Assembly (NCBI RefSeq): GCF_047238105.1
Contig: NZ_JBDFMD010000001.1
Coordinates: 5,766,001 to 5,830,000, forward strand
Direction: 5' to 3'
Origin: Paenibacillus_D sp047238105
GTDB lineage: Bacteria > Bacillota > Bacilli > Paenibacillales > Paenibacillaceae
Length of the DNA stretch: 64,000 bases
The translations under genes were made by a program, and so were the position numbers. Of this stretch, positions 1-9,500 are shown in pieces. The notes below the pieces were generated by a model. It did not search any database. It saw nothing but the letters and a program-made list of their open reading frames with translations, and was not told where the DNA came from. Every line of letters begins with the position of its first letter. Positions within the stretch are counted from its first letter, which is position 1.

Positions 1-537
1 TTCCCTGCCGGATTCCGCTTTTTCGGACAAGGTAAGCTGTTTGGTCTATCCTTCCCGCTGCTTGTGGCTATCGTGTTGATCGCTATCTTCATCTACGCGC
101 TGAAGTTCACTCGGTTCGGCAGACGGATCTATGCGATCGGCGGCAATGGACCGGCAGCCAAGCTTGCAGGCATCAGCGTTGCGGGGTCCAAATTCAAGGT
201 ATATGTGCTCTCCGGCTTGCTGGTCGGCATCGCCGCTGTCATCTTTGCCTCCAAGGTAGGCAGTGTACAAGCCTCTACAGCAGGGAACAGCCTGGCTTTT
301 GAAGTCATGGCAGCCGTACTGATCGGCGGAGGCAGTATCTTTGGCGGCATTGGCACCATAGCGGGCACGATGCTCGGCGTATTGTTTATGGGCATTATCA
401 AAAACGGTTTGATTATTTCCAAGGTGTCGCCGTTCTGGGTCGATGCTACGACCGGTTTTCTGATTATTCTGGCGATTTCGATTAACACCCTGCAGCGATA
501 CCGCCAAAACAAAGGCAAAGAAGGTGATTTGGTATGA
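1..537 (+). CDS. Sugar ABC transporter permease, RbsC-like (5' end outside window)
   Basis: The reading frame is open from base 1, so the N-terminus lies upstream of the window. About 178 residues are visible. They are hydrophobic and include the LAGISVAGSKFKVYVLSG and GGGSIFGGIGTIAGTMLG stretches typical of the C-terminal half of BPD_transp_2 (RbsC/XylH/LsrC-type) permeases. By family, the protein forms the membrane channel of a CUT2-class monosaccharide importer. Its stop codon overlaps the ATG of a second, different permease (534-537), so the two are translationally coupled and probably form a heterodimer, as LsrC/LsrD and RhaP/RhaQ do. The ATPase gene is not in the window and is probably upstream. 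The substrate is unknown. Confidence 0.9.
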   Translation, partial: FPAGFRFFGQGKLFGLSFPLLVAIVLIAIFIYALKFTRFGRRIYAIGGNGPAAKLAGISVAGSKFKVYVLSGLLVGIAAVIFASKVGSVQASTAGNSLAFEVMAAVLIGGGSIFGGIGTIAGTMLGVLFMGIIKNGLIISKVSPFWVDATTGFLIILAISINTLQRYRQNKGKEGDLV

Positions 538-1478
538 ATGCCTGGACAAGCCGGCTTTCGCTCAGACCCGATACATTGCTCGTTCAATTGATTGTGCTGT
601 TCTTCATTCTCGTCTTGTTCAGCTTCCTGTCGCCTTATTTTCTGTCCGTATCCAACTTCATGAATGTGTTCAACCAGATGGTCGAGATCGGACTGATCGC
701 CATCCCGATGACGATGATCATCATCTCCGGAGCGATGGATCTCTCGGTTGGCTCGATGCTCGCTTTCTCCGCAGTTTGTATGGGCGTGGCCTTCGAGCAA
801 GGCCTCAATATCTGGGTGTGTGTCGCCATCGGCCTTATCGCGGGGATGCTGTGCGGAGCCTTAAACGGCTATCTGATTGCAAGACACAAGATGCAGGCGA
901 TCGTCGTGACGATCGGAATGCTGGTCATGCTGCGGGGGCTGGTCTATGTGATCAATGAAGGACGGCCGATCAGCGGTTTTCCAGACGGATTCTACTTCCT
1001 TGGACAGCAGTATATCGGCGTCGTACCGTTCAATGCGATTGTACTGATGATCATGTTTTTGCTGGCGCACTTCTTTATGAAGAAAACAAGGTTCAGCACC
1101 TATATCTACGGGATCGGCAACAATGAAGAGGTGGTGCGTTACTCGGGCATCTCGGTCGTCCGCGTCCGGTTCATTCTGTTCGTACTCAGCGGTTTCTTTT
1201 CGGCATTGGCGGGTGTATTCCTGGTGTCTCGTCTGGCAAGCGCGGAGGCAACATCGGGTACCAATATAGAGCTTGACGTCATCACGGCCACGTTGATTGG
1301 CGGGACGCATATTTTCGGGGGGAGGGGAAGTCTAGCGGGCACGTTCGTCGGCCTGCTGATTATCGTGTTTTTGCGCAATGGGCTGAATCTGATGGGTGTC
1401 TCGGTCTTGTATCAAGCCGTAATTTTAGGTGCATTGCTGCTGCTTGCAGTAGGAAATCAAAAATTTAATGGAGCGTGA
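534..1478 (+). CDS. Sugar ABC transporter permease, second RbsC-like subunit
   Basis: This 314-residue multi-pass membrane protein has the BPD_transp_2 signature near residues 68-80 (MDLSVGSMLAFSA) and a C-terminal GGTHIFGGRGSLAGT segment matching RbsC/LsrD-type permeases. The ATG overlaps the end of the preceding permease by four bases (ATGA). The next gene, a solute-binding lipoprotein, begins six bases after the stop. Two non-identical permeases followed by a binding protein is the layout of AI-2/rhamnose-type importers. The family assignment is firm. The transported sugar is not, and the downstream amidohydrolase-type enzymes hint at a nitrogen-containing or amide-linked compound. Confidence 0.92.
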   Translation: MNAWTSRLSLRPDTLLVQLIVLFFILVLFSFLSPYFLSVSNFMNVFNQMVEIGLIAIPMTMIIISGAMDLSVGSMLAFSAVCMGVAFEQGLNIWVCVAIGLIAGMLCGALNGYLIARHKMQAIVVTIGMLVMLRGLVYVINEGRPISGFPDGFYFLGQQYIGVVPFNAIVLMIMFLLAHFFMKKTRFSTYIYGIGNNEEVVRYSGISVVRVRFILFVLSGFFSALAGVFLVSRLASAEATSGTNIELDVITATLIGGTHIFGGRGSLAGTFVGLLIIVFLRNGLNLMGVSVLYQAVILGALLLLAVGNQKFNGA

Positions 1479-1483
1479 GAACG

Positions 1484-2514
1484 ATGAAGAAAATGATGAC
1501 GGCTGTGCTTACTGGTGTACTGGCATTGAGTCTGGCGGCATGTGGAAATGGCGGCCCGGCACCGGGCAATGGCGGGACGGAGGGCGGCGCTCCGATCCCG
1601 ATGCCAGAACTTATTTTATTAATCCCAAATCGATCGGTCCGGCGTACTGGGCTGCTGCGGAAAAAGGCGCTATCCAGGCGGGCGAGGATCTCGGGGTCAA
1701 CATTTTGTATAACGCACCGACCGAGGCAGACTCCTCCAAACAAATCAACATGATCCAGGATATGCTGACCCGTCAGGTTGACGGCATCGGCATCTCCCCC
1801 AATGATGCCAAAGCCGTCGGGCCGGTATTCAAAAAGGCGATCGGCGACGACGTCCAGGTCGTCACCTGGGACAGCGACGCGCCGGAAACGGAACGCCAGT
1901 ATTATGTCGCTCCGGCAACGGACGAGGAAATCGGCGAGCTGCTGGCCCGGACGATCGGCGAGGAGATCGGCGGCGAAGGGGAGGTAGCCTTCATGGTTGC
2001 CGGTCTGGGGTCGCAGAACCAGATTGCCAAGTCCGATGCCGCCAAGGCCTATTTTGCGGAGCACTATCCGGACATAGAGGTCGTAACGACCGTATCCAGC
2101 GATGACGATCAGCAGAAGGCGTATGCTAACGCGCAAAACCTGCTCCGTACGTACCCTGACCTCAGAGGCATCATCGGCTTTGCGGGCGGCGAGCCGCCTG
2201 CAGCGGCAGAGGTTGTGGAGCAAGCGGTCCAGGCGGGAACACTGGAAGCTGGCCAGATCGCTATTACTGGTATTGCTGTGCCGAGCGTGGTCAAAAACTA
2301 CATCAAGAACGGCACCATAAACACCGACATCATCTGGGATCCGGGTAAACTGGCCTATGCCACCGTCTACATTCTGGATCAACTGGCGCAAGGCAACGAG
2401 ATTACAGACGGGATGGACATCCCCACAGTCGGTCCGGTCACTGTGGAAGGCCAGAACGTATTTATCGGCATGCTGGAAGTAACCAATGACAATGTGGACA
2501 GCTTTGAATTCTAG
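1484..2514 (+). pseudogene. Sugar-binding lipoprotein (LsrB/RhaS-like), frameshifted after the signal peptide
   Basis: The ATG at 1484 opens a lipoprotein signal peptide (MKKMMTAVLTGVLALSLAAC) with a lipobox cysteine and a Gly/Pro-rich linker. That frame stops at 1753. The mature periplasmic-binding domain lies in the next frame from about 1592: YFINPKSIGPAYW, then QINMIQDMLTRQVDGIGISP, VVTWDSDAP, and the C-terminus VDSFEF. It resembles autoinducer-2/rhamnose-type Peripla_BP_4 proteins. One base appears to be missing near 1591-1592; restoring it would read Gly-Gly-Ala-Ala-Asp-Pro-Asp. As written, no single frame gives an exported, lipidated protein. Everything downstream is intact, so a sequence error or a very recent mutation is as likely as a dead gene. 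It is the third gene of the operon. Confidence 0.85.
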
Positions 2515-2540
2515 AGCTGCACGATACAGGAGGCAACACA

Positions 2541-3050
2541 ATGGAGCGTAAGGTACACATCGAAGAGTTGACCGCGGAAGCCTTCGCTTCGTACGGCAAA
2601 GTCGTCGATCTTCCCGCAGGCGAGCCTTCGAAGCATGGCGAGGGTTGGGATTGCTGGAGTTATGTGCAGATGCTGGACGTCTATGAGCCGATCGGCTTCG
2701 GTCTGGTCGTCACCAAGCCCCGCGAGTTCGTCGTAAAGGCAATGGAGCGGCATGTCAGCCGGGAAGAGCTGCTGCTCACCTTTGATCGGGAGATCATCCA
2801 GCCCGTCGCGCTGTGCAGTAATATCGAGGATCCGGACGAAGCGCCGGATGCCGCGACGGTCCGCTGCTTCCGTATCAAGCCGGGGCAGGCGATCGTGATT
2901 CACCGGGGGGTCTGGCATAGTCCGGCTTACCCGGCCGCCGAAGAAGCGCGGTATATGTTCGCTATCGAGAAGAAGAAGGACAAGTTCGGGGATGAGATGA
3001 TTAATCCCTGGGTCGATTTTGCAGATGGGCATTCCGTTCGATTCCAATAA
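2541..3050 (+). CDS. Ureidoglycolate lyase (AllA)-family cupin
   Basis: A 169-residue cytoplasmic protein preceded by an AGGAGG ribosome site. It has the AllA/ureidoglycolate hydrolase layout: an N-terminal EAFASYGKVVDLP segment, a central ERHVSREELLLTFD stretch in the place of the family's conserved E-R-H motif, and a late cupin-like PGQAIVIHRGVWHSP. AllA releases urea from ureidoglycolate to give glyoxylate, but many Firmicute members sit in carbohydrate or amide catabolic operons with no known substrate. Here it lies between a sugar importer and an M20 hydrolase, and no other allantoin genes are seen, so a role in allantoin use is not supported. The family is reasonably sure; the activity is not. 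Confidence 0.75.
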   Translation: MERKVHIEELTAEAFASYGKVVDLPAGEPSKHGEGWDCWSYVQMLDVYEPIGFGLVVTKPREFVVKAMERHVSREELLLTFDREIIQPVALCSNIEDPDEAPDAATVRCFRIKPGQAIVIHRGVWHSPAYPAAEEARYMFAIEKKKDKFGDEMINPWVDFADGHSVRFQ

Positions 3051-3089
3051 CAGATGAAGCACTACACCTGCCAAGAAGGAGCAAAGTCT

Positions 3090-4442
3090 ATGACCTCTGA
3101 ACAGCAAGTAATGGCGTGGATCGACGAGCACCAAGACGAGATTATCGGTTTTTTGCGGGATCTTATTCAGATTCCCAGTGTCAATCCCTGGTTCTTCGAA
3201 GAACCGGGACCATCCAAGGAGAAGGAGCTCCAAGAGTTCATCGCCCGCAAGCTCGAAGGGCTGGGTGCGGAGATCGAGATGTGGGAGCCGGTCGCAGATG
3301 AGCTGAAGCAGTATGAAGGGATGGCCGGGTATTACCCGGGCCGTGACTTCACCGGACGGCCCAATCTGGCTGCGACGTTCGGCAAGGAGACGGGAGGCAA
3401 GTCGATGCTCCTGTTCGGCCACATCGATGTGGTGATGGCTGGCTCCAAATGGACCAAAGATCCGTTCGCGGGCGAGATCGTGGACGGCAAGATGTACGGC
3501 CGGGGCACCGTCGACATGAAAGGCGGCGTCGCAGCCATGATCATGGCTGTGGAGGCGGTCCTGCGAAGCGGACTCCAACTCAAAGGCCCGGTCGTCGTCG
3601 GCACCGTCGTCGACGAGGAGGCGGGTGGGATGGGTGCCTTGGACTTCATCCATCATGGCTATCGAGCCGATGCCTGCATCCTGACCGAGCCGACCTCGCT
3701 GACGATCGCGCCGCTGTGCCGGGGCATCCTCTGGGGCAAGATCAAGATCCAGGGCCGCAGCGGTCATATCGAGATGCCGCAGGCCGACTGGCAGGACGGC
3801 GGTGCAGTAGACGCGATCAAAAAAGCGAGATATATCCTTGATCAGCTGGATGAGCTGAATGAGGACTGGGCGGAGCGCAAGACACACCCGTATCTGGCGA
3901 TTCCGTGCCAGGTCCATGTGGCGCAGTTGAACGCGGGAGAGTATCCGACGTCCTTTGCCAATGAAGCGGAGATCGTGTTCAATGCACAATATCTGCCGTC
4001 TGAACGCGACGACAAGCTGGTAGGCGGCAATGTGAAGCGAGAGCTGACCGAGTTCCTGCGACAGGCCGCAGAGTGGGACCCTTGGCTGCGTGAGCATCCG
4101 CCGGTCATCGAGTGGATGGTTGACGCCGACTGCGCAGAGACGGAGGTCTCGCATCCGTTCGTCCAGACCTGCGTCGCGTCGTTGCATGCGATCGGCGAGG
4201 CAGGCAAGATCGAGGGCCTAGGCTTCCACACCGATATGGGCTGGCCGGTCAATGTCGGCATCCCGACGATCAACTTCGGCCCCGGAGATCCGAGCTTGGC
4301 GCATCACAGCGACGAGTTCACGCCGGTTGACGAAGTGATCCAGGCCGTCAAGATGATCGCCAAGACAATCATCGATTGGTGCGAGGTGGAAGAAGCGGAG
4401 CTTACCGCTGCACAAACCCAAACATATAATGGAGGGAACTAA
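3090..4442 (+). CDS. M20-family metallo-amidohydrolase (ArgE/DapE-like)
   Basis: The ATG at 3090 is chosen because AGAAGGAG lies eight bases upstream; an ATG at 3054 has no such site. The product is 450 residues. Zinc-site motifs of the M20 peptidase/deacylase family are visible: GHIDVV, GRGTVDMKGG, DEEAGG, TEPT and a C-terminal HHSDEF. Relatives include acetylornithine deacetylase and succinyl-diaminopimelate desuccinylase; all cleave an amide bond with a di-zinc centre. In this operon the likely substrate is an N-acyl or amide compound brought in by the transporter, not an arginine or lysine intermediate. That is inference. The next gene begins three bases after the stop. Confidence 0.9.
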   Translation: MTSEQQVMAWIDEHQDEIIGFLRDLIQIPSVNPWFFEEPGPSKEKELQEFIARKLEGLGAEIEMWEPVADELKQYEGMAGYYPGRDFTGRPNLAATFGKETGGKSMLLFGHIDVVMAGSKWTKDPFAGEIVDGKMYGRGTVDMKGGVAAMIMAVEAVLRSGLQLKGPVVVGTVVDEEAGGMGALDFIHHGYRADACILTEPTSLTIAPLCRGILWGKIKIQGRSGHIEMPQADWQDGGAVDAIKKARYILDQLDELNEDWAERKTHPYLAIPCQVHVAQLNAGEYPTSFANEAEIVFNAQYLPSERDDKLVGGNVKRELTEFLRQAAEWDPWLREHPPVIEWMVDADCAETEVSHPFVQTCVASLHAIGEAGKIEGLGFHTDMGWPVNVGIPTINFGPGDPSLAHHSDEFTPVDEVIQAVKMIAKTIIDWCEVEEAELTAAQTQTYNGGN

Positions 4443-4445
4443 ATC

Positions 4446-5183
4446 ATGAAAATCCTGTTTGTAGGCGAATCGTGGGTCGTGCACATGATTCATACGAAAG
4501 GCTATGACAGCTTCACCTCGACCAAGTACGAGGAAGGAGCGACGTATCTGCTGTCCTGTCTGCGCGAGCAAGGCATCGACGTAACGTATATGCCTGCGCA
4601 TGAGGTGCAGGTGCGCTTCCCGCAGTCACTGGAAGAACTGAAGAGCTACGATGCGATCGTCATCAGCGATGTCGGTGCCAACACCTTCCTGCTGCAAAAT
4701 CCGACTTTCTATCAGATGAAGATTGTCCCGAACAGCCTGGATCTGATCAAGCAATATGTGGAAGAAGGCGGCGGACTTCTGATGGTGGGAGGCTATCTCA
4801 CGTTCATGGGCATCGAGGGAAAAGCCAATTACAAGAACACTGTGCTGGCAGACGTACTGCCGGTCGTTATGATGGATGGGGACGACCGCGTGGAGATGCC
4901 GAGCGGATTCGCACCTATCGCGGCAAGCTCGCATGCGCTGGTGGACAAGCTTGGCGACTGGCCCAGACTGCTTGGCTACAACAAGCTGACGGCAAAGCCG
5001 GACGCCGAGCTGCTGCTCAGCAACGGTGACGACGCGATCCTGGCGGTCGGCACTTACGGTAAGGGCAAGACGGCGGCATTCGCCAGCGACTGCTCCCCGC
5101 ATTGGGGCTCGCTGGAGTTTATGGACTGGGAGCATTATTCCGGTTTTTGGTCGGAACTCGTCAAGTATCTCAAACAAGCCTAA
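4446..5183 (+). CDS. Glutamine amidotransferase-like protein (ThuA/GATase1-like fold)
   Basis: A 245-residue cytoplasmic protein starting MKILFVGESWVVHMIHTKGYDSF. It has the class I glutamine-amidotransferase-like fold often annotated 'putative glutamine amidotransferase' and related to ThuA: an early LLSCLREQGIDVTYM strand-helix unit, VISDVG, then GGGLLMVGGYLTFMG and a final SDCSPHWGS. No obvious nucleophilic-elbow cysteine of true amidotransferases is present, so a sugar-related or binding role is more likely than ammonia transfer. Last gene of the operon; a strong terminator follows within 15 bases. Function unknown. Confidence 0.75.
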   Translation: MKILFVGESWVVHMIHTKGYDSFTSTKYEEGATYLLSCLREQGIDVTYMPAHEVQVRFPQSLEELKSYDAIVISDVGANTFLLQNPTFYQMKIVPNSLDLIKQYVEEGGGLLMVGGYLTFMGIEGKANYKNTVLADVLPVVMMDGDDRVEMPSGFAPIAASSHALVDKLGDWPRLLGYNKLTAKPDAELLLSNGDDAILAVGTYGKGKTAAFASDCSPHWGSLEFMDWEHYSGFWSELVKYLKQA

Positions 5184-5195
5184 GGGCACACAGAG

Positions 5196-5224
5196 CGGTC
5201 CGGACGTATGTCCGGGCCGTTTTT
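5196..5224 (+). terminator. Intrinsic terminator of the sugar-importer operon
   Basis: A 10-bp stem (CGGTCCGGAC with GTCCGGGCCG, one G-T pair), a GTAT loop and five T residues, beginning 12 bases after the stop codon. Confidence 0.93.
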
Positions 5225-5250
5225 AGTACATATTTGTGGATTGATTCGCC

Positions 5251-5279
5251 TTGTGAGGAAGGGGAGAATGAACTATAAT
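5251..5279 (+). promoter_or_regulatory. Sigma-A-type promoter for the RodA-like gene
   Basis: TTGTGA, a 17-base spacer and a perfect TATAAT, about 75-95 bases before the coding start. Confidence 0.6.
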
Positions 5280-5372
5280 AAATCCTTAATCGTCTTCCTT
5301 ATAGAGACATGCAATCATGGGCTTTAAGACCAGTGAAGGAGTGAAGGATTCATTGTAACCAAGCTGAATCGA

Positions 5373-6452
5373 ATGGATTATGTGATGCTAGCTGTGCTAT
5401 GTGTGCTCATCGCCATTGGTACAGTTTCAGTCTATACCGCGACCGTGGATACGAAGCTGGATGGCTTGCACGTCAGCAATTTGAAATTATTCGGCTTTTT
5501 TTGTATCCCGATGATGATCATAGCATTCATGGATTATCGTTATCTGGTAGGGAAACTGGCCTACGCAGCGTATGGGATAGGGTTGGTGCTGCTGGTCATC
5601 GTAAAACTGCAGGGCATCACCATCAACGGAGCGGTGCGATGGCTGGTCGTCGGCGATGCCCAGCTTCAGCCTTCGGAGCTGATGAAGCTGGCGACGATCC
5701 TGATGGCAGCCCATCTGCTGCATCGGCGGGGCGGCGAGAAGCTGCGCCTCCTGAAGGATGTGCTTCCGTTATGCCTGGTCTTTCTGGTTCCCACTTATCT
5801 CATCTATGACCAGCCTGATCTCGGGACGGCGTTAGTGTTTCTGGGCATCTTTGCAGGCATGATCTGGATGGGCAATATAAGGGCTATTTATGTGTTTATC
5901 AGCACGGCAGCGTTGGCGGCGGGGGTCTGGTTATTCTTTTGGATGCTGCAGACCGAGCATGCGCTGCTGGATGTGCTGATCAAGAAGCATCAGATGGACC
6001 GCATCCAGACCTTCCTTAATCCGACCGAGGGAGACTGGCATGTCGCCAATGCCATGCGTGCGATCGCAGTCGGGGGGAGCTTCGGGGATGATGGGTATTA
6101 TCTGAAAAATGGGTTTATTCCTTATGCCTATTCGGACTCCATCTATGTCGCGTTAGCAGAAAATTTCGGTTTCATGGGATCGGCAGTCATGTTGATGTTT
6201 TTCTATCTGCTGGTCTATCGCATGATACTTGCCGTGCATGAGAGCAGGGATCTGGCGGGCTCCTACCTGGTGGTGGGGATCATCTGCATGCTGGTGTTTC
6301 AGGTATTCGTCAATATTGGCATGCACATCGGCATCCTGCCGCTAACCGGTCTGTCCCTGCCGTTCATCAGCTATGGCGGCAGCTCGCTGTTTACGAATAT
6401 GATGGCCGTCGGCATTGCGCTGAGCGTATGGATCCATAGAGCAAAACGTTAG
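5373..6452 (+). CDS. RodA/FtsW/SpoVE-family peptidoglycan polymerase
   Basis: A SEDS-family membrane protein of 359 residues with about ten transmembrane segments. The family signature near the C-terminus is clear (MHIGILPLTGLSLPFISYGGSS), as are DQPDLGTALVF and the Q-PSE-MK motif (QPSELMKLA). By family it polymerises lipid II glycan strands with a cognate class B PBP. None lies next to it, so it may be an extra RodA copy. The annotated ATG at 5373 has no ribosome site. The frame is open upstream to 5337 and AAGGAG sits at 5336-5341. RodA-type N-termini usually carry about six residues before the first Asp-Tyr, so initiation at the ATT codon 5352 is possible. Confidence 0.92.
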   Translation: MDYVMLAVLCVLIAIGTVSVYTATVDTKLDGLHVSNLKLFGFFCIPMMIIAFMDYRYLVGKLAYAAYGIGLVLLVIVKLQGITINGAVRWLVVGDAQLQPSELMKLATILMAAHLLHRRGGEKLRLLKDVLPLCLVFLVPTYLIYDQPDLGTALVFLGIFAGMIWMGNIRAIYVFISTAALAAGVWLFFWMLQTEHALLDVLIKKHQMDRIQTFLNPTEGDWHVANAMRAIAVGGSFGDDGYYLKNGFIPYAYSDSIYVALAENFGFMGSAVMLMFFYLLVYRMILAVHESRDLAGSYLVVGIICMLVFQVFVNIGMHIGILPLTGLSLPFISYGGSSLFTNMMAVGIALSVWIHRAKR

Positions 6453-6482
6453 ACCTTGAGAGTTGTTGCCTCAAGGTCTTTT
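6451..6482 (+). terminator. Terminator of the RodA-like gene
   Basis: A 10-bp perfect stem (AGACCTTGAG with CTCAAGGTCT), a 9-base loop and TTTT. The stem overlaps the last bases of the stop codon. Confidence 0.85.
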
Positions 6483-6589
6483 CGTTTTCACCTTCATAAT
6501 AACTTTAGAAAAAGAGACAACACATTTTACGCAATAAAGGTAAATTTAGGTTGTTTCCTAATAAAGTTTTATTATTAACGGAGGTGCGT

Positions 6590-9500
6590 ATGGACGATCG
6601 GTTGGTGAAGCACAAGAGAGGGATAAGCTTTGTTCTGGCTGTACTTTTGGTGGTGACTGCAATGCTGCCTGCAGGACTGATGCGGAGCGCGTCCGCGGCT
6701 GCGGAAACGATCGCCAGTTGGACGTTTGCCGCCGGGCATACGGGCCAGACGTCTATCGCAGCTGTTGGCGGGAACGATGCCAACAAGGAGATCAGCACGT
6801 TCCGGACAAGCAGCGAGCGCGCAATGACGTATAGCACGACAGGCAACACCGTGTATGCGAGCGGCTGGAACACCCCGGACCAATACTGGGAAATAAAAGT
6901 AAATACAGAAGGCTATACAGACCTCGGTTTGTCTTTTAACAGTTACGGCTCGAGCACGGCGCCCCGGGATTTCAAGCTGCAGTACAGCTTGGACGGGGCG
7001 GGCTTTGCAGACGTCCCGGATGGTACCCTTACGCATACGAGCAATACAGCTCGCTTTGTCTTTGCACTGCCATCCGAGACGGACAACCAGGCGGAGGTCT
7101 ATATCCGCTGGCTGAATACATCGGATGTCTCGATCAGCGGGAGTACCGTCTCGCCAACCGGCAACAGCCGGATGGCTGATATCGTCCTCGAGGGCGAGTC
7201 GGCGGCCGGTCCGAGAGCAAGCGCCATAACGGCGTCCCATCCTTCGAATGCATGGCCTGCCGGCACGGAGGTAGAGCTCCGGCTAGGCAGTGTCGGTGAG
7301 ACGATTCATTATGCCGTGGATGGGGGGGCCTACGAACCCTATACAGCTCCGATCGTCATCGACGGTCCGCTGACGATCGAGGCATACGCCTCTGCGGATG
7401 GCTACGCTGACAGCCTGCCCCAGACGTTCCGGTACTCGGTGCTGGAGAAGCAGACGATTGCCGAAGCACGTCTGACACCGCGAAGTGCGAATGCCTGGAT
7501 TGAAGGAGTGATCACACATATAGCAGGGCAGGAAATCTATGTGCAGGATGAAACCGCCGGGATCGTCTTGTATGGCTACGACCTGCTGGCATCACCTGGA
7601 GACCGTGTAGCTGTCCAGGGCTGGATGGATGTCTTCAACGGGCTGGAAGAGTTAAGGCCGGATGACCGGCTAACCTACGAAGTGACAGATGACAATGCAG
7701 GGATTCCTGCGCCATTGCTGCTGACGGGTGCGGACCTTGCCTCCGATCAGGGAGAGCAGCACGAGGCCAAGCTGGTTTCGCTGGAAGACGTGACGGTTAC
7801 CGGCAAGAACGGACTGCGTGTGACAGCGACGCAGGGCGGCGCGGAATTCATTATTTACTCCCCTTCAGCCAAGCTTGAACCCGGTGCGACATTTGTCCGC
7901 GTGACGGGGGTCGTCAAGCAGTATCAGAACGATTACCAGCTCATTCCTCTGAACGATGCGGCGCTGGTCGACGACCTGCTGTCCGTGACCGCATCGCCAG
8001 CGGCAGGGAGGATTATTATCGGCAATGCCGTGGCGCTCTCCACGCCGTCAAGCAGCTCGGTTATCTATTACACGGCAGATGGCTCGGAACCCGCGGCAGG
8101 GACAAGCCCGGTGTATGCGGCTCCGATCGTCGTCACCGAAGACGTCACGATCCGGGCGGTAGCCCTCGACGGCGATCAGTCTGGCGATATCTACGAGTTC
8201 GCCTATACAGCTGTGGAGCAGCCCCGCATCCATGACATCCAGGGCGAGGGACATCTCTCAGAATATGCCGATCAGAAAGTCGAGGACATCGTAGGCATCG
8301 TTACGCAGTATGGCTACCGCTTCACCAACGGCGCTTATACCGGCTTCTACATGCAGGATCCCGAGCCGGACGGCAATGACAATACCTCGGAGGCTATCTA
8401 CGTCTACTCTACCTTCGAGGACAGGAAGCCGGCCATCGGCGATCTGATATCCGTATCGGGCACCGTCGTCGAGTACAACGAAGGCAGCAGCAGCAATCTG
8501 ACGACGACGCAGATCACCTCTCCTGTTATCGAGGTGCTGGCTCACGATCAGGAGCTTCCGGAGCCTGTCCTTCTGGGTAAGGGAGGCCGGCCGCTGCCAA
8601 CCTCGATTATCGACAACGATTCGTTCTCGGCGTTCGATCCGGAGGAGGATGCGATCGATTTTTACGAATCGCTGGAAGGGATGCTCGTACGTCTGCCTTC
8701 GCCAACCGTGTTGAGCAATTACTGGGTTAGCAGCGGTCAAGTCTACAATATACCGACCCGTGTAGAGAACGACATGGACGATGTACTGACGGATGCGGGA
8801 GGTCTGATCCTAAAAGAAGAGGGAAATCTCAATCCGCAGCGTCTGATCCTGGCCTATGGCGATCCCGGCATGGAGTTTGGCACAGGGGATCGTTTTACAG
8901 AAGACATCATCGGTGTCATCGGATACAATTTCGGCAACTTTAAGGTTATTCCACCGAACGGCAGTCTGCCTGCCGTCGAGCTTAGCGAATTTGAAAGAGA
9001 AACGACAACGATCGAGATCGATGAGGACAAGCTGACTCTGGCAACGTATAACATCGAGAATTTCTATCCGGGTGTCCCGGAACCCAAGCTCCGTACGATC
9101 GCAGAATCCATCGTGTCCAATCTGAAGGCGCCTGACATCATCGGGTTGGTGGAGGTCCAGGACAACAATGGTCCGGCGGATGACGGCACGGTCTCTGCCG
9201 AGCTGAGCTATCTGAAGCTGATCGAGACCATATCAGGGGCCGGCGGCCCGGCGTACAGCTTTGCGGAGGTTGCACCGTTGGACAAGCAGGACGGAGGCCA
9301 GCCGGGCGGCAACATCCGCGTTGGCTTCCTGTACAACGCCGATCGCGTCACGCTCAGCGAAAGCGAGACGGGAGAGGCGGCTACAGCAGTCACGGCGATC
9401 ACATATGATGCGGATGCGGACCGGCTGTCGCACAATCCGGGGCGCATCGATCCGACGAATCCGGCGTTTCAGTCTTCTCGCAAGCCGCTGGCGGCACAAT

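Noticed and set aside
1484..1753. Programmed -1 frameshift in the binding lipoprotein
   Set aside because: No slippery heptamer or downstream stimulatory structure is evident near the break. An indel or sequence error is simpler.
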